From assembly GCF_002101675.1 (NCBI RefSeq), contig NZ_LQOY01000093.1:1-64000 (forward strand): a DNA stretch of 64,000 nt. Reading direction: 5' to 3'. Under the pieces are notes generated by a model. That model worked only from the letters and a program-made list of their open reading frames with translations. It did not search any database and was not told where the DNA came from. The DNA is from Mycobacterium gordonae. Its GTDB lineage: Bacteria; Actinomycetota; Actinomycetes; Mycobacteriales; Mycobacteriaceae. Of this stretch, positions 7,561-16,605 are shown one piece after another; position 1 is the stretch's first letter, and every line of letters begins with the position of its first letter. Made by a program: the position numbers and the translations under genes.

Positions 7561-8919
7561 TCACACGCCGACGGCGCGTTCGAGATCTTTCAGAGACGTC
7601 TCCAAGTGACTGAGCATGCGTTGCAGGTGCGGGACGCTGCCTCTGGCGCCGACGAGTCCGAAGTCGAGGTTCTCGGCGTTGTTGGTCACCGTGATGTTCA
7701 TCGCCTGACCGTCCAAGGTAATCGACAGCGGGTAATTGCCCACCATCTGCGCCCCCCGCCAGTACAGCGGCTCCTTGGATCCGGGCACGTTGGAGATGAC
7801 GATGTTGAACGGCGGCGGCGCGGTGCGGATGAACCCTGGGATGAGTCCGAGGAACAGTCCGCCCGTCAGGAACGCAGACAATGCCAGTTGCTGCACCTTG
7901 GGCAGCTGGTTGAACACCTCTTTCTGCTCACTCATCGACGAACTGATGCCCTGGAGGCGCTTGGCGGCGTCTTCGACGTTCGTGTTCAGATTGCACAGCA
8001 CGGTGCCCACCGAGTTTCCGCCGCTTTCGGTTTCGCCTTCCTTACGCAGGCTCACCGGCACCATCGCGATCAGCGGCGCGTCGGGCAGCGCGTTCTGTTC
8101 GATCAGATACGTACGCAGTGCCCCGGCGGACATGGCCAGCACGACGTCGTTGAACGAGGCGTTCGCCGCATTTTTTACCGCGAAGATCCGTTCCAGTGGC
8201 CACGACTGGGCGGCAATGCGCCGTGCGCCGCCGATGCGGACGTTGAACATGGACTTGGGTGCCCGGAAGGGGAAGGTCAGTTGCTGCTCCAGCAACGCGG
8301 CTCGCGCGAGGGACAACGTCGACGGCGCCAGGGCGGCGGTCGAACGCACCGTATCGGTCAGGGTGTCCAGCGGCGACGACTTGTGGCCGCTGGCAGGGCG
8401 CTGACGCGGTTTGAGTTCCCAGGGCACCCGCACCTCGTCGTCGTCGGGATTGCTGGTGAATGCCCGTTGCATTAACCGCAGCGCGGACACCCCGTCCATC
8501 AGCGAATGATGGAACTTCGTGTAAACCGCGTAGCGCCCGTCGTTGAGACCCTCCACCAGATGCGCTTCCCACAGCGGCCGGTGGCGGTCGAGCAGGCTGC
8601 CGTGCAGTCGGGAGGCCAGCTCGAGCAGCTCGCGCACCCGGCCCGGGCGCGGCAAAGCCGAGCGCCGGAAGTGGTAGTCGAGCTCGACCTCGCGCTCGTG
8701 CGCCCACGCGAGGTTGGTGACCGGCCCGAAAAACGCGGGGTGTTTGCGGAAGGTGGGCTGGACGTCTGTGCAATTGAGCATCGACTCGTAGGCTTCGGTC
8801 ACGAAGTCCTCGTCGGCGCCCTCTGGTGGTTTGAAGAGTTGCAGAGCGCCGACATGCATCGGGTGCTCGCGGGATTCGCCCACCAGGAACATGGAATCCG
8901 CCGGTGCTATCAGCTGCAT
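7561..8919 (-). CDS. Wax ester synthase/diacylglycerol acyltransferase (WS/DGAT)
   Basis: A 452-residue acyl-CoA-dependent acyltransferase that makes triacylglycerol or wax esters. The catalytic HHxxxDG motif is HHSLMDG at residues 137-143, and the second family block is SVPVSLR-like (MVPVSLRKEG, then NSVGTVLCNLNT). The N-terminus MQLIAPADSMFLVGESREHPMHVG is typical of mycobacterial WS/DGATs. Start ATG 8919. It is cotranscribed toward the ANTAR gene and diverges from the epimerase gene across a 127-bp gap. Together these three genes replace fdhF of the M. tuberculosis order. Acyl acceptor specificity cannot be told. Confidence 0.93.
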   Translation of the reverse strand: MQLIAPADSMFLVGESREHPMHVGALQLFKPPEGADEDFVTEAYESMLNCTDVQPTFRKHPAFFGPVTNLAWAHEREVELDYHFRRSALPRPGRVRELLELASRLHGSLLDRHRPLWEAHLVEGLNDGRYAVYTKFHHSLMDGVSALRLMQRAFTSNPDDDEVRVPWELKPRQRPASGHKSSPLDTLTDTVRSTAALAPSTLSLARAALLEQQLTFPFRAPKSMFNVRIGGARRIAAQSWPLERIFAVKNAANASFNDVVLAMSAGALRTYLIEQNALPDAPLIAMVPVSLRKEGETESGGNSVGTVLCNLNTNVEDAAKRLQGISSSMSEQKEVFNQLPKVQQLALSAFLTGGLFLGLIPGFIRTAPPPFNIVISNVPGSKEPLYWRGAQMVGNYPLSITLDGQAMNITVTNNAENLDFGLVGARGSVPHLQRMLSHLETSLKDLERAVGV

Positions 8920-9046
8920 GGTGCCTCTTTCGCCGTGCCGCCCGATGTGAACGCGCTATGAATAACCATCTCCCGCGGTTCGCACACATCTGTGAGCTAC
9001 GACTTTCTGCGTTTGGCACCTGCCGGCGGCGGGAAGCCGCGTTCAA

Positions 9047-10039
9047 ATGGGACTCACTGTCGCCGTGACCGGTCCGACCGGAGAGATCGGCATCTCAGCC
9101 GTTACGGCCTTGGAGCGCGAGCCAGGGGTAGGCAAAGTTATCGGGATGGCGCGCCGGCCGTTCGATCCACGGTCGCGGGGCTGGACGAAAACGACTTATA
9201 TGCAAGGCGACATCCTGGACCGCGAGGCGGTAGACGCCCTGGTCGCCGAGGCCGACGTCGTGGTGCACCTTGCGTTCATCATCATGGGCTCCCGCGAGGA
9301 AAGCGAACGGGTCAACCTGCAGGGCACCCGCAACGTTTTCGAGGCGGCGGTCGCCGCGCAGAAGGCTTCGGGCAAGCCGCGTCGCCTCGTTTACACCTCC
9401 TCGGTGGCCGCCTACGGCTATTACAAGGACAACCCGGTACCGCTGACCGAAGATGTTCCGACGCGCGGTTGCGCCGAGCACTACTACTCGGCGCAGAAGT
9501 CGGCGTGTGAGGCCGTGCTCGCCGAAGTCACCGCGGACTCGCCGCTGGAGGTCTTCGTGCTGCGGCCCTGCATCGTCACAGGCCCCGAGGCGCCTGCGCT
9601 GGCCGACGCGATGCCGTGGAACCAGTTGCCCGCCCCGTTGCGAGGCTTGTCGAAGGTGCTGCAGAAGCTCAAGCCGGTGGTCCCGGACCCGGGAGTGCCG
9701 CTGCAACTGGTCCACCACGACGACGTTGCCGCGGCGATAGCGCTGGCGGCGGTGGCCCCCGCCCCGCCGGGGGCCTACAACATTGCCGGCGACGGTGTGG
9801 TGACGATCAGCGACGTCGCCCGGGCCTTGGGTGGCCGACCGGTCCGGGTACCGGCGGCCGCGGCCACCGCAGCCTCGGCGGCGATTTCCCGTCTCCCGTT
9901 CGTCCCGTCACTGTTGGAGTGGCTGCACGTGGCGCGGGCATCGGTCGTCATGGACACCACCCGCGCCCAGCGCGACCTTGGTTGGCACCCGACCCACACG
10001 TCGGCGGAGGCGCTGGAGTCGTTGGCGTCGGCGGTGTGA
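9047..10039 (+). CDS. NAD-dependent epimerase/dehydratase (extended SDR)
   Basis: A 330-residue extended short-chain dehydrogenase. The Rossmann nucleotide motif is GPTGEIG near residue 9, followed by the acidic GDILD segment, and the active site is the YxxxK motif YYSAQK near residue 150 with Ser in VYTSSVAAYGYY. The C-terminal half binds the substrate and ends WHPTHTSAEALESLASAV, the usual end for sugar-nucleotide or hydroxysteroid epimerases. Start ATG 9047. Its substrate is unknown; its position opposite a WS/DGAT suggests lipid metabolism, which is only inference. Confidence 0.88.
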   Translation: MGLTVAVTGPTGEIGISAVTALEREPGVGKVIGMARRPFDPRSRGWTKTTYMQGDILDREAVDALVAEADVVVHLAFIIMGSREESERVNLQGTRNVFEAAVAAQKASGKPRRLVYTSSVAAYGYYKDNPVPLTEDVPTRGCAEHYYSAQKSACEAVLAEVTADSPLEVFVLRPCIVTGPEAPALADAMPWNQLPAPLRGLSKVLQKLKPVVPDPGVPLQLVHHDDVAAAIALAAVAPAPPGAYNIAGDGVVTISDVARALGGRPVRVPAAAATAASAAISRLPFVPSLLEWLHVARASVVMDTTRAQRDLGWHPTHTSAEALESLASAV

Positions 10040-10112
10040 CCCAGTCGAGGTACGTCTCAAGGTACGTTGAGGCCGTGACAGCCCAGAGGGCGGTGTCGGC
10101 CGGGAAGACTCA

Positions 10113-10934
10113 GTGGGGCACGTAACCGCGCGCCGGCGGGTCACGCACCTGGCCGGCGAACAGGTGAGTGCCCGGCAGGAGACGCTGGCCGTCGAAGAGC
10201 CGCTGGAGATCCGGCTCAATGGCGCCCCGATCACCGTCACCATGCGTACACCCGGCTCGGATTTCGAACTGGCGCAGGGGTTTCTGCTCACCGAGGGGAT
10301 CATCGCGCGACGCGAAGACGTGCAGGCGATCCGCTACTGCGACGGCCGCGGCGATGACGGCGCCAACAGCTACAACGTGCTGGACGTGACGCTGGCGCCG
10401 GGCGTCGAGGTACCGGATCTCGACGTCACGCGCAACTTCTACACCACCTCGTCGTGCGGAGTCTGCGGCAAAGCTTCGCTGGACGCCGTCCGGGTGATCA
10501 GCCGGCATGCGCCCGGAGACGACCCGGTCACCGTGGCCGCTGCGGCGTTGCGGGCCATGCCGGACCGGCTTCGGGATGCCCAGAAAGTATTCGCCGCCAC
10601 GGGCGGGCTGCACGCCGCGGCCCTGTTCGAGGCGGACGGCACCATGCTCGCCGTGCGGGAGGACATCGGCCGGCACAACGCGGTCGACAAGGTCATCGGC
10701 CGGGCCCTGGAGCGCGGACGGGTGCCGTTGTCTGGGGCGGTGTTGCTGGTCAGCGGGCGCGCGTCGTTCGAGTTGACTCAGAAGGCGCTGATGGCCGGCG
10801 TTCCGGTGCTGGCCGCCGTGTCCGCGCCGTCGTCGCTGGCCGTTTCGCTGGCCGAGGAGTCCGGCATCACCCTGGTCGCGTTCCTGCGGGAGGATTCGAT
10901 GAACGTCTACAGCAGGGCCGACCGGGTTAGGTAG
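10113..10934 (+). CDS. fdhD: Formate dehydrogenase accessory sulfurtransferase FdhD
   Basis: A 273-residue protein that transfers sulfur to the Mo-bis-MGD cofactor of formate dehydrogenases. The active-site motif CGVCGK is at residues 115-120 (Cys115, Cys118) in [18 protein letters not shown]; the C-terminal half carries the cofactor-binding sequence [15 protein letters not shown]. Start GTG 10113 gives a length like the M. tuberculosis protein (about 276). The partner fdhF, next door in M. tuberculosis, is missing here, so FdhD must serve an enzyme encoded elsewhere. Confidence 0.96.
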   Translation: MGHVTARRRVTHLAGEQVSARQETLAVEEPLEIRLNGAPITVTMRTPGSDFELAQGFLLTEGIIARREDVQAIRYCDGRGDDGANSYNVLDVTLAPGVEVPDLDVTRNFYTTSSCGVCGKASLDAVRVISRHAPGDDPVTVAAAALRAMPDRLRDAQKVFAATGGLHAAALFEADGTMLAVREDIGRHNAVDKVIGRALERGRVPLSGAVLLVSGRASFELTQKALMAGVPVLAAVSAPSSLAVSLAEESGITLVAFLREDSMNVYSRADRVR

Positions 10935-10958
10935 CGCCGGCTGAGGGTAGCCGGTGCT
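10933..10958 (+). terminator. Hairpin after fdhD
   Basis: AGCGCCGGCT (10933-10942) and AGCCGGTGCT (10949-10958) form a 10-bp stem with one mismatch and a 6-nt loop directly at the fdhD stop codon. There is no U-tract, only TATT after it, so it may be a weak terminator or an mRNA-stabilising hairpin. Confidence 0.45.
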
Positions 10959-10983
10959 ATTCACACGAGGTGAGGAGACGGCC

Positions 10984-11214
10984 ATGCTGCACGAACTGGT
11001 TACCGCCGCACAGAGCAACCCCGAAGCAGCGGGCTTCATCCTGCGCGGCATCAAGGGCATCTTCGTCGCGATCGGCAGCGTCATCGCCGCCGTCATCTGT
11101 GCCGTGGTCGCGTCCATGAAGGGGCGCAGCGCCCTCTTCTGGGGGATCCTCGGCCTATTCTTCAGCATCTTCACGCTGATCGTCGTGATCGTGATTCCCA
11201 GCAAGAAGACCTGA
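10984..11214 (+). CDS. Small membrane protein, two helices
   Basis: A 76-residue protein with two predicted transmembrane helices, roughly residues 26-45 (FVAIGSVIAAVICAVVA) and 50-72 (LFWGILGLFFSIFTLIVVIV), separated by the short basic loop SMKGRS and ending SKKT. The ATG at 10984 has AGGAG 7 nt upstream (10973-10977); a longer in-frame ATG at 10954 has none. No family was recognised. The neighbours (fdhD, UPF0102) give no functional hint. Confidence 0.7.
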   Translation: MLHELVTAAQSNPEAAGFILRGIKGIFVAIGSVIAAVICAVVASMKGRSALFWGILGLFFSIFTLIVVIVIPSKKT

Positions 11215-11467
11215 CTTTTCCTGGACGGCGCATCCGGCGCGGCCACGACCCGCCGGGGCGGCCGGGGTCACCGCTTCCATGGATGACCCGAGGGCCGAGA
11301 CGTATTCGTCAGGACAAGTACGTCAGGATCGCCGACTGATCGTCGGCGGGTGACCTCGGACGGCAAATCTGTGGATAGAACGGCAATTGGGGATAACGGC
11401 CCGGTCGTTCGGTGTTGGGGTCGCCCTGCACGCCGTCGATGTCGCCGCCCCGGTGCACCTTGTGGGC
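11215..11467 (+). promoter_or_regulatory. Upstream region of the UPF0102-comM-dprA operon
   Basis: A 253-bp gap with no convincing gene. It holds two direct copies of CGTCAGGA about 17 bp apart (near 11307 and 11324). A minus-strand reading through it (to 11851) is antisense to the UPF0102 gene and was not accepted. No clear -10 element was identified. Confidence 0.3.
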
Positions 11468-11845
11468 ATGACGACCCACGAAGCTATGACGCGAGCCCAG
11501 CTCGGAGCATGGGGTGAACAGTTGGCCGTGGACCATCTGACCGGCCTTGGGCTGGCGATCCTCGGCCGCAACTGGCGCTGCCGATACGGCGAACTCGACG
11601 TGATCGCCTGTGACAAGGCCGGCCGCACAGTGGTTTTCGTCGAGGTCAAGACCCGCAGCGGTGACGGTTACGGCGGTTTGGCCCAGGCGGTGAACGGGGC
11701 GAAGGTGCGCAGGTTGCGTCGCCTGGCCGGGCTGTGGCTGGCCGGCCAGGATGAGCGTTGGGCGGTGATCCGCATCGACGTGATCGGAGTGCGGACCGGC
11801 CGGCGCCCGGTCCCGGAGCTCACCCACCTGCAAGGCATCGGCTGA
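11468..11845 (+). CDS. UPF0102 family nuclease-like protein (YraN)
   Basis: A 125-residue member of the UPF0102/YraN family with a restriction-endonuclease-like core: GAWGEQLAVDHLTGLGL, then CRYGELDVIACDKAGRTVVFVEVKTRSG. The catalytic-type residues Glu, Asp and ExK are present (GELD...FVEVKTR). Start ATG 11468 follows a GTG-rich region; ATG 11486 is also possible. It overlaps comM by 3 nt and precedes dprA, an arrangement shared across Actinobacteria, which points to DNA processing or uptake. Confidence 0.9.
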   Translation: MTTHEAMTRAQLGAWGEQLAVDHLTGLGLAILGRNWRCRYGELDVIACDKAGRTVVFVEVKTRSGDGYGGLAQAVNGAKVRRLRRLAGLWLAGQDERWAVIRIDVIGVRTGRRPVPELTHLQGIG

Positions 11846-13356
11846 TGGCACTCGGACACGCGTTCTCCGTCGCGGTGCGGGGCCTGGACGGCGAAATCGT
11901 GGAGATCGAAGCCGACATCGCCTCGGGGCTGCCGGGCGTGCACCTCGTGGGCCTGCCCGATGCGGCGTTGCAAGAGTCGCGCGACCGGGTGAGGGCCGCC
12001 GTCACCAACTGCGGCAACGACTGGCCACAGGCACGACTGACGCTGGCCCTGTCACCGGCCACGCTGCCGAAGATGGGCTCGGTCTACGACATCGCGCTGG
12101 CGGCGGCTGTGCTGTCCGCACAACGGAAAAAGCCGTGGGACCGGCTGGAGAAGACGGTGTTGCTGGGGGAGTTGGCGCTGGACGGCCGGGTCCGCGCGGT
12201 GCGCGGGGTATTGCCCGCGGTTCTGGCCGCCAAACGCGATGGCTGGCCGGCGGTGGTCGTCCCGGCCGACAACCTGGCTGAGGCCAGCCTGATCGACGGC
12301 ATCGAGGTATGGGGTGTGCGTACGCTGCGGCAGTTGCAGGGCTGGCTGTGCGGGTCGGCCGACCTGCAGCGGCGAATGACCCCATCGGACCCCGTCGACG
12401 AGCCGCCGGTGGATCTCGCCGACGTGGTGGGGCAGTCGCAGGCCCGGTTCGCCGTCGAGGTGGCCGCCGCAGGCGCCCATCACCTGATGTTGACCGGTCC
12501 GCCCGGCGTGGGCAAAACGATGCTGGCGCAGCGCCTTCCGGGACTGTTGCCGCCGTTGTCGGACAGCGAGTCGCTGGAAGTGACCGCCATTCACTCGGTC
12601 GCGGGGTTGTTGTCGGCCGACACACCGCTGTTGACGAGGCCGCCGTTTGTGGCACCGCATCACAGCTCCACCGTCGCGGCACTCGTCGGCGGGGGTTCCG
12701 GAATGGCCCGTCCGGGTGCGGTCAGCCGCGCACACCGCGGCGTCTTGTTCCTCGACGAGTGCGCGGAAATCAGCGTCAACGTTTTGGAGGCACTGCGAAC
12801 ACCGTTGGAAGACGGCGAGATTCGGCTTGCTCGCCGCGACGGAGTCGCGTGCTACCCGGCGCGATTCCAGCTGATTCTGGCCGCCAATCCGTGCCCCTGC
12901 GCGCCCGCGGACCCGCAGGACTGCATCTGCGCGGGCGCGGTCAAGCGCCGCTATCTGGGCAAGCTCTCGGGGCCGCTGCTGGACCGGGTCGACCTGCGGG
13001 TGCAGATGAACCCGGTGCGGGCGGGGGCCTTCACGGCCGCGGCCGGGGAATCCACCGAGCAGGTGCGTAAGCGGGTGACGGCCGCAAGGGAAGCTGCCGC
13101 CGAAAGGTGGCGCCCGCACGGGTTCTGCACCAATGCCGAAGTCAGCGGGCCGCTGCTGCGGCACGCGTTCCGCCCCAGCAGCGCCGCGATGCAGCCGCTG
13201 CGCAAGGCGGTGGACGACGGAGTGCTCAGCATCCGGGGCGTGGACCGCACCTTGCGGGTCGCGTGGAGCCTGAGCGACCTGGCCGGCCGTACCTCGCCCG
13301 GGCTGTCCGAAGTCGCCACGGCACTGAGCTTTCGACAGGCGGGGGCGCGGCGATGA
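11845..13356 (+). CDS. YifB/ComM family AAA+ ATPase
   Basis: A 503-residue Mg-chelatase-like ATPase, the same length as Rv2897c. It has an N-terminal Lon-protease-like fold (GLPGVHLVGLPDAALQESRDR), a Walker A GPPGVGKTMLAQRLPG, Walker B LFLDECAE, and a Cys-rich insert (NPCPCAPADPQDCICAG) typical of ComM. ComM is a hexameric helicase promoting branch migration during natural transformation in Gram-negatives. ATG 11845 overlaps the preceding stop; the reading from 11758 was rejected. The stop overlaps dprA by 4 nt. Confidence 0.94.
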   Translation: MALGHAFSVAVRGLDGEIVEIEADIASGLPGVHLVGLPDAALQESRDRVRAAVTNCGNDWPQARLTLALSPATLPKMGSVYDIALAAAVLSAQRKKPWDRLEKTVLLGELALDGRVRAVRGVLPAVLAAKRDGWPAVVVPADNLAEASLIDGIEVWGVRTLRQLQGWLCGSADLQRRMTPSDPVDEPPVDLADVVGQSQARFAVEVAAAGAHHLMLTGPPGVGKTMLAQRLPGLLPPLSDSESLEVTAIHSVAGLLSADTPLLTRPPFVAPHHSSTVAALVGGGSGMARPGAVSRAHRGVLFLDECAEISVNVLEALRTPLEDGEIRLARRDGVACYPARFQLILAANPCPCAPADPQDCICAGAVKRRYLGKLSGPLLDRVDLRVQMNPVRAGAFTAAAGESTEQVRKRVTAAREAAAERWRPHGFCTNAEVSGPLLRHAFRPSSAAMQPLRKAVDDGVLSIRGVDRTLRVAWSLSDLAGRTSPGLSEVATALSFRQAGARR

Positions 13357-14492
13357 ACGACGCCTCCACCATGCGCGCCTGGGCATACCTGTCGCGGGTG
13401 GCCGAACCGCCCTGCGCGGAGCTGGCCGCCCTGGTGCATCGCGTCGGGCCACAGGAGGCGGCCGAACGGGTCCGGCGCGGCCAGGTCGACGACGAACTGT
13501 TGCGGCTCACCGCGGCCCGACGCGACATCGACCAGGCCGCAACGGATCTCGACGTGATTCGGCGGCGTGGTGGCCGACTGGTGACCCCCGATGACGACGA
13601 GTGGCCGGTGCTCGCGTTCGCCGCGTTCGACGGGGCCCGGCCCAAGAACACGAAGCCGATGGTGTTGTGGGCCGCAGGGCCCGCGCGCCTCGACGAGGTG
13701 GCCCAGCGCGCGGCCGCGCTCGTCGGTACCCGCGCCGCCACCGCATACGGCGAACATGTGACCGCCGAACTGGCCGGCGGTCTGGCACAGCATGACGTCG
13801 CGGTCGTCTCCGGTGGCGCCTACGGCATCGACGGGGCGGCACACCGCGCCGCGCTGGCCGTCGACGGCGTCACCGTCGCCGTCCTGGCCGGGGGGCTCGA
13901 TATTCCCTACCCGGCCGGTCATTCCGCGCTGCTGCACCGAATCGGCCAGCACGGCCTGGTGTGCACCGAATACCCGCCGGGTGTCCGCCCGGCCCGGTTC
14001 CGTTTCCTGACCCGCAATCGTCTGGTGGCCGCGCTGTCCGGTGCGGCGGTCGTCGTGGAGGCCGGCCTGCGCAGCGGAGCCGCCAACACCGCGGCCTGGG
14101 CGCGATCGCTGGGCCGGGTGGTCGCCGCCGTGCCCGGGCCGGTGACGTCGTCGGCGTCGGCGGGCTGTCATGTGCTGCTGCGCAACGGCGCGCACCTGGT
14201 CACCCGCTGCGAGGACATCGTCGAGTTGGTCGGCCGCGTCGGCGAACTGGCGCCGGAGGAACCGCGGCCCACGACGCCCCTGGACGGCCTGGGGGAGACC
14301 GAGCGGCAGGTCTACGAAGCGCTACCCGGTCGCGGCACGGCCACCGTCGATCAGATCGCCGTCAGCGCCGGCCTGGCCCCGGCACACGTGCTGGGGCCGC
14401 TCGCTTTGCTGGAACTGACCGGTCTGGCCGAATGTCGCGACGGGTGCTGGCGGATTGTTCGTAAACGGCGCGGCCAGGCTCGGCTCGTATAG
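13353..14492 (+). CDS. dprA: DNA processing protein DprA
   Basis: A 379-residue protein with the Rossmann-like DprA core (LVGTRAATAYGEHVTAELAGGL, VVSGGAYGIDGAAHRAAL, VLAGGLDIPYPAGHSALL) and a C-terminal winged-helix domain (TVDQIAVSAGLAPAHVLGPLALLEL). DprA loads RecA on incoming single-stranded DNA. ATG 13353 overlaps the comM stop; a reading from 13107 was rejected since it lies inside comM. The glycine-rich nucleotide loop is intact. Mycobacteria are not known for classical transformation, so its role may be general recombination. Confidence 0.94.
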   Translation: MNDASTMRAWAYLSRVAEPPCAELAALVHRVGPQEAAERVRRGQVDDELLRLTAARRDIDQAATDLDVIRRRGGRLVTPDDDEWPVLAFAAFDGARPKNTKPMVLWAAGPARLDEVAQRAAALVGTRAATAYGEHVTAELAGGLAQHDVAVVSGGAYGIDGAAHRAALAVDGVTVAVLAGGLDIPYPAGHSALLHRIGQHGLVCTEYPPGVRPARFRFLTRNRLVAALSGAAVVVEAGLRSGAANTAAWARSLGRVVAAVPGPVTSSASAGCHVLLRNGAHLVTRCEDIVELVGRVGELAPEEPRPTTPLDGLGETERQVYEALPGRGTATVDQIAVSAGLAPAHVLGPLALLELTGLAECRDGCWRIVRKRRGQARLV

Positions 14493-14526
14493 TCGACGGG
14501 GGGTCAGATCGCGGACAGGAGGATAA

Positions 14527-15378
14527 GTGGCAGGCCGGCCTGTGCAGGCTTTCGACGTGGTCAGCACCGAGCAGCTGACGCCGCACATGGTGCGGTTGGT
14601 GCTCGGCAGTCACGACTTCGACGCGTTCGTGCCGAGCAAGTTCACCGATTCCTACGTCAAGTTGGTGTTCGTCGCCGAGGGCATCGACGTGGCCGCGCTA
14701 CCGCAACCGTTGACGCTGGACAGCTTCGCCGAGCTGCCGCCGGAGAAGCGCCCGCCGGTGCGCACCATCACCGTTCGCCGCGTCGACGAGGACGCCGGGC
14801 AGATCACCGTGGATATCGCCGTGCACGGCGAGCACGGGGTTGCGGGTCAGTGGGCCGCCAGCGCGCAGCCGGGCCAGCCGATCTACCTGATGGGTCCCAG
14901 CGGCGCCTACGCCCCCGACCCCGCCGCCGACTGGCACTTGTTCGCCGGCGACGAGGCAGCGCTGCCGGCCATCGGCGCCGCCCTGGAAGCCTTGCCCGAC
15001 ACGGCGGTCGGCATGGCTTTCATCGAGGTCGCCGGTCCCGACGACGAGATTCCGCTGACCGCACCCGAGGGCGTGGCGATCAACTGGGTGTACCGGGGCG
15101 GGCGCGCGGATCTGGTGCCCGAGGATCGCGCCGGTGACCACGCGCCGCTGATCGAAGCGGTCACCACGGCGCACTGGCTGCCCGGCCAGGTGCAGGTCTT
15201 CATCCACGGCGAGGCGCAGGCCGTCATGCACAACCTGCGGCCCTACATCCGCAAAGAGCGCGGGGTCGAGGCTCAGTGGGCCGCGTCGATTTCCGGCTAC
15301 TGGCGGCGCGGGCGCACCGAAGAGACGTTCCGGCAGTGGAAGAAGGAACTGGCCGAGGCAGAGTCGTCGGAGCAGTGA
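14527..15378 (+). CDS. viuB: Siderophore-interacting protein (ViuB/SIP family)
   Basis: A 283-residue flavoprotein of the ferric-siderophore reductase family. The FAD-binding barrel spans residues 1-120 (PVRTITVRRVDEDAGQITVDI, then HGEHGVAGQWAASAQPGQPI), and the NAD(P)H half contains LFAGDEAALPAIGAALEALP. The C-terminus WAASISGYWRRGRTEETFRQWKKE is the SIP signature. It would release iron from siderophores in the cytoplasm. Start GTG 14527 with AGGAGG 4-9 nt upstream (ACAGGAGGATAAGTG). It matches Rv2895c in size and place. Confidence 0.93.
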   Translation: MAGRPVQAFDVVSTEQLTPHMVRLVLGSHDFDAFVPSKFTDSYVKLVFVAEGIDVAALPQPLTLDSFAELPPEKRPPVRTITVRRVDEDAGQITVDIAVHGEHGVAGQWAASAQPGQPIYLMGPSGAYAPDPAADWHLFAGDEAALPAIGAALEALPDTAVGMAFIEVAGPDDEIPLTAPEGVAINWVYRGGRADLVPEDRAGDHAPLIEAVTTAHWLPGQVQVFIHGEAQAVMHNLRPYIRKERGVEAQWAASISGYWRRGRTEETFRQWKKELAEAESSEQ

Positions 15379-15413
15379 CTCTCGCGGCTGCCGCGGCTGG
15401 CATTCTCTAAGTC

Positions 15414-16574
15414 ATGGCATTCGGCGACTATCAGCTCGAAATCTATTTCCAGGGTCTTGCCGGGACAGCACCGTCGCTTCCGATGGCGTTCGCCGAGCTG
15501 GAGGCCAGGGCGGAAATGGCGATGCCGCCCTCGGTCTGGTCCTACGTGGCCGGCGGAGCCGGCGACGAGCGCACGCAGCGCGCCAACCGCGAAGCGTTCG
15601 ACCGGTGGGGCCTGGTGCCGCGCATGTTCGTCGGCGCCGCCGAACGCGACCTGTCGGTGCAGATGTTCGGCCTGACTTTGCCTTCCCCGCTGTTCATGGC
15701 GCCCATCGGGGTGATCGGCTTGTGCGCCCAGGACGGCCACGGCGACCTCGCAACCGCTCGCGCGGCGGCCCGCACTGGCGTCCCCATGGTCGTCTCCACC
15801 CTGACCGCCGATCCGATGGAAGACGTCGCCGCGCTGTTCGGCGACACCCCCGGCTTCTTCCAGCTCTACACACCCAAGGACCGCGACCTGGCAGCAAGCC
15901 TGGTGCAGCGCGCCGAAGCCGCCGGCTATAAGGCCATCATCGTCACCCTGGACACCTGGATTCCCGGCTGGCGACCGCGTGACCTGACCACGGCGAACTT
16001 CCCGCAACTCCGCGGGCTGTGCCTGAGCAACTACACCAGCGACCCGGTCTTCCGCGCCGGGCTGCAACGGCCGCCCGAAGAAGACCCGCAGGGCACCGTG
16101 CTGCGCTGGGCATCGCTGTTCGGCAATCCGCTGACCTGGGACGACTTGAGCTGGCTGCGGTCGCTGACCGATCTGCCATTGATCGTCAAGGGCATCTGCC
16201 ATCCCGACGACGCGCGGCGCGCCATCGACGGCGGCGTGGACGGCATCTACTGCTCGACCCACGGCGGCCGGCAGGCCAACGGCGGGTTGCCGGCGCTGGA
16301 CTGCCTGCCCGGTGTCGTCGAGGCCGCCGGCGGGCGACCCGTGCTCTTCGACTCGGGCATCCGCAGCGGCGCCGACGTCGTCAAGGCGCTGGCGATGGGG
16401 GCCACCGCGGTGGGCGTGGGCCGCCCCTACGCCTACGGAATGGCCCTGGGCGGGGTCGACGGCGTCGTCCACGTGCTGCGCATGCTGCTCGCCGAAGCGG
16501 ACCTGACCATGGCTGTCGACGGCTATCCGACGCTCAAAGATCTCACCCCGGATACGCTGCGGCGCGTCATCTGA
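15414..16574 (+). CDS. FMN-dependent lactate 2-monooxygenase-like enzyme
   Basis: A 386-residue alpha-hydroxy-acid oxidase. FMN-barrel residues are present: Tyr44 in [12 protein letters not shown], the APIGV strand near 97, Lys259 in LPLIVKGI, and the active-site His283 and Arg286 in STHGGRQ. The N-terminal [12 protein letters not shown] and the long segment 185-225 before the barrel's second half are typical of mycobacterial lactate 2-monooxygenase, which converts L-lactate to acetate, CO2 and water. The family usually has SNHGGRQ; here Asn is Thr. It sits between viuB and xerC, where M. tuberculosis has nothing. Confidence 0.88.
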   Translation: MAFGDYQLEIYFQGLAGTAPSLPMAFAELEARAEMAMPPSVWSYVAGGAGDERTQRANREAFDRWGLVPRMFVGAAERDLSVQMFGLTLPSPLFMAPIGVIGLCAQDGHGDLATARAAARTGVPMVVSTLTADPMEDVAALFGDTPGFFQLYTPKDRDLAASLVQRAEAAGYKAIIVTLDTWIPGWRPRDLTTANFPQLRGLCLSNYTSDPVFRAGLQRPPEEDPQGTVLRWASLFGNPLTWDDLSWLRSLTDLPLIVKGICHPDDARRAIDGGVDGIYCSTHGGRQANGGLPALDCLPGVVEAAGGRPVLFDSGIRSGADVVKALAMGATAVGVGRPYAYGMALGGVDGVVHVLRMLLAEADLTMAVDGYPTLKDLTPDTLRRVI

Positions 16575-16605
16575 CCAACCGGGCCGCGTCTGTCAGCGTG
16601 AAGGG

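Noticed and set aside
6634..8475. 613-residue open frame on the plus strand
   Set aside because: Antisense to the ANTAR and WS/DGAT genes, which have clear domain motifs; this frame has none.
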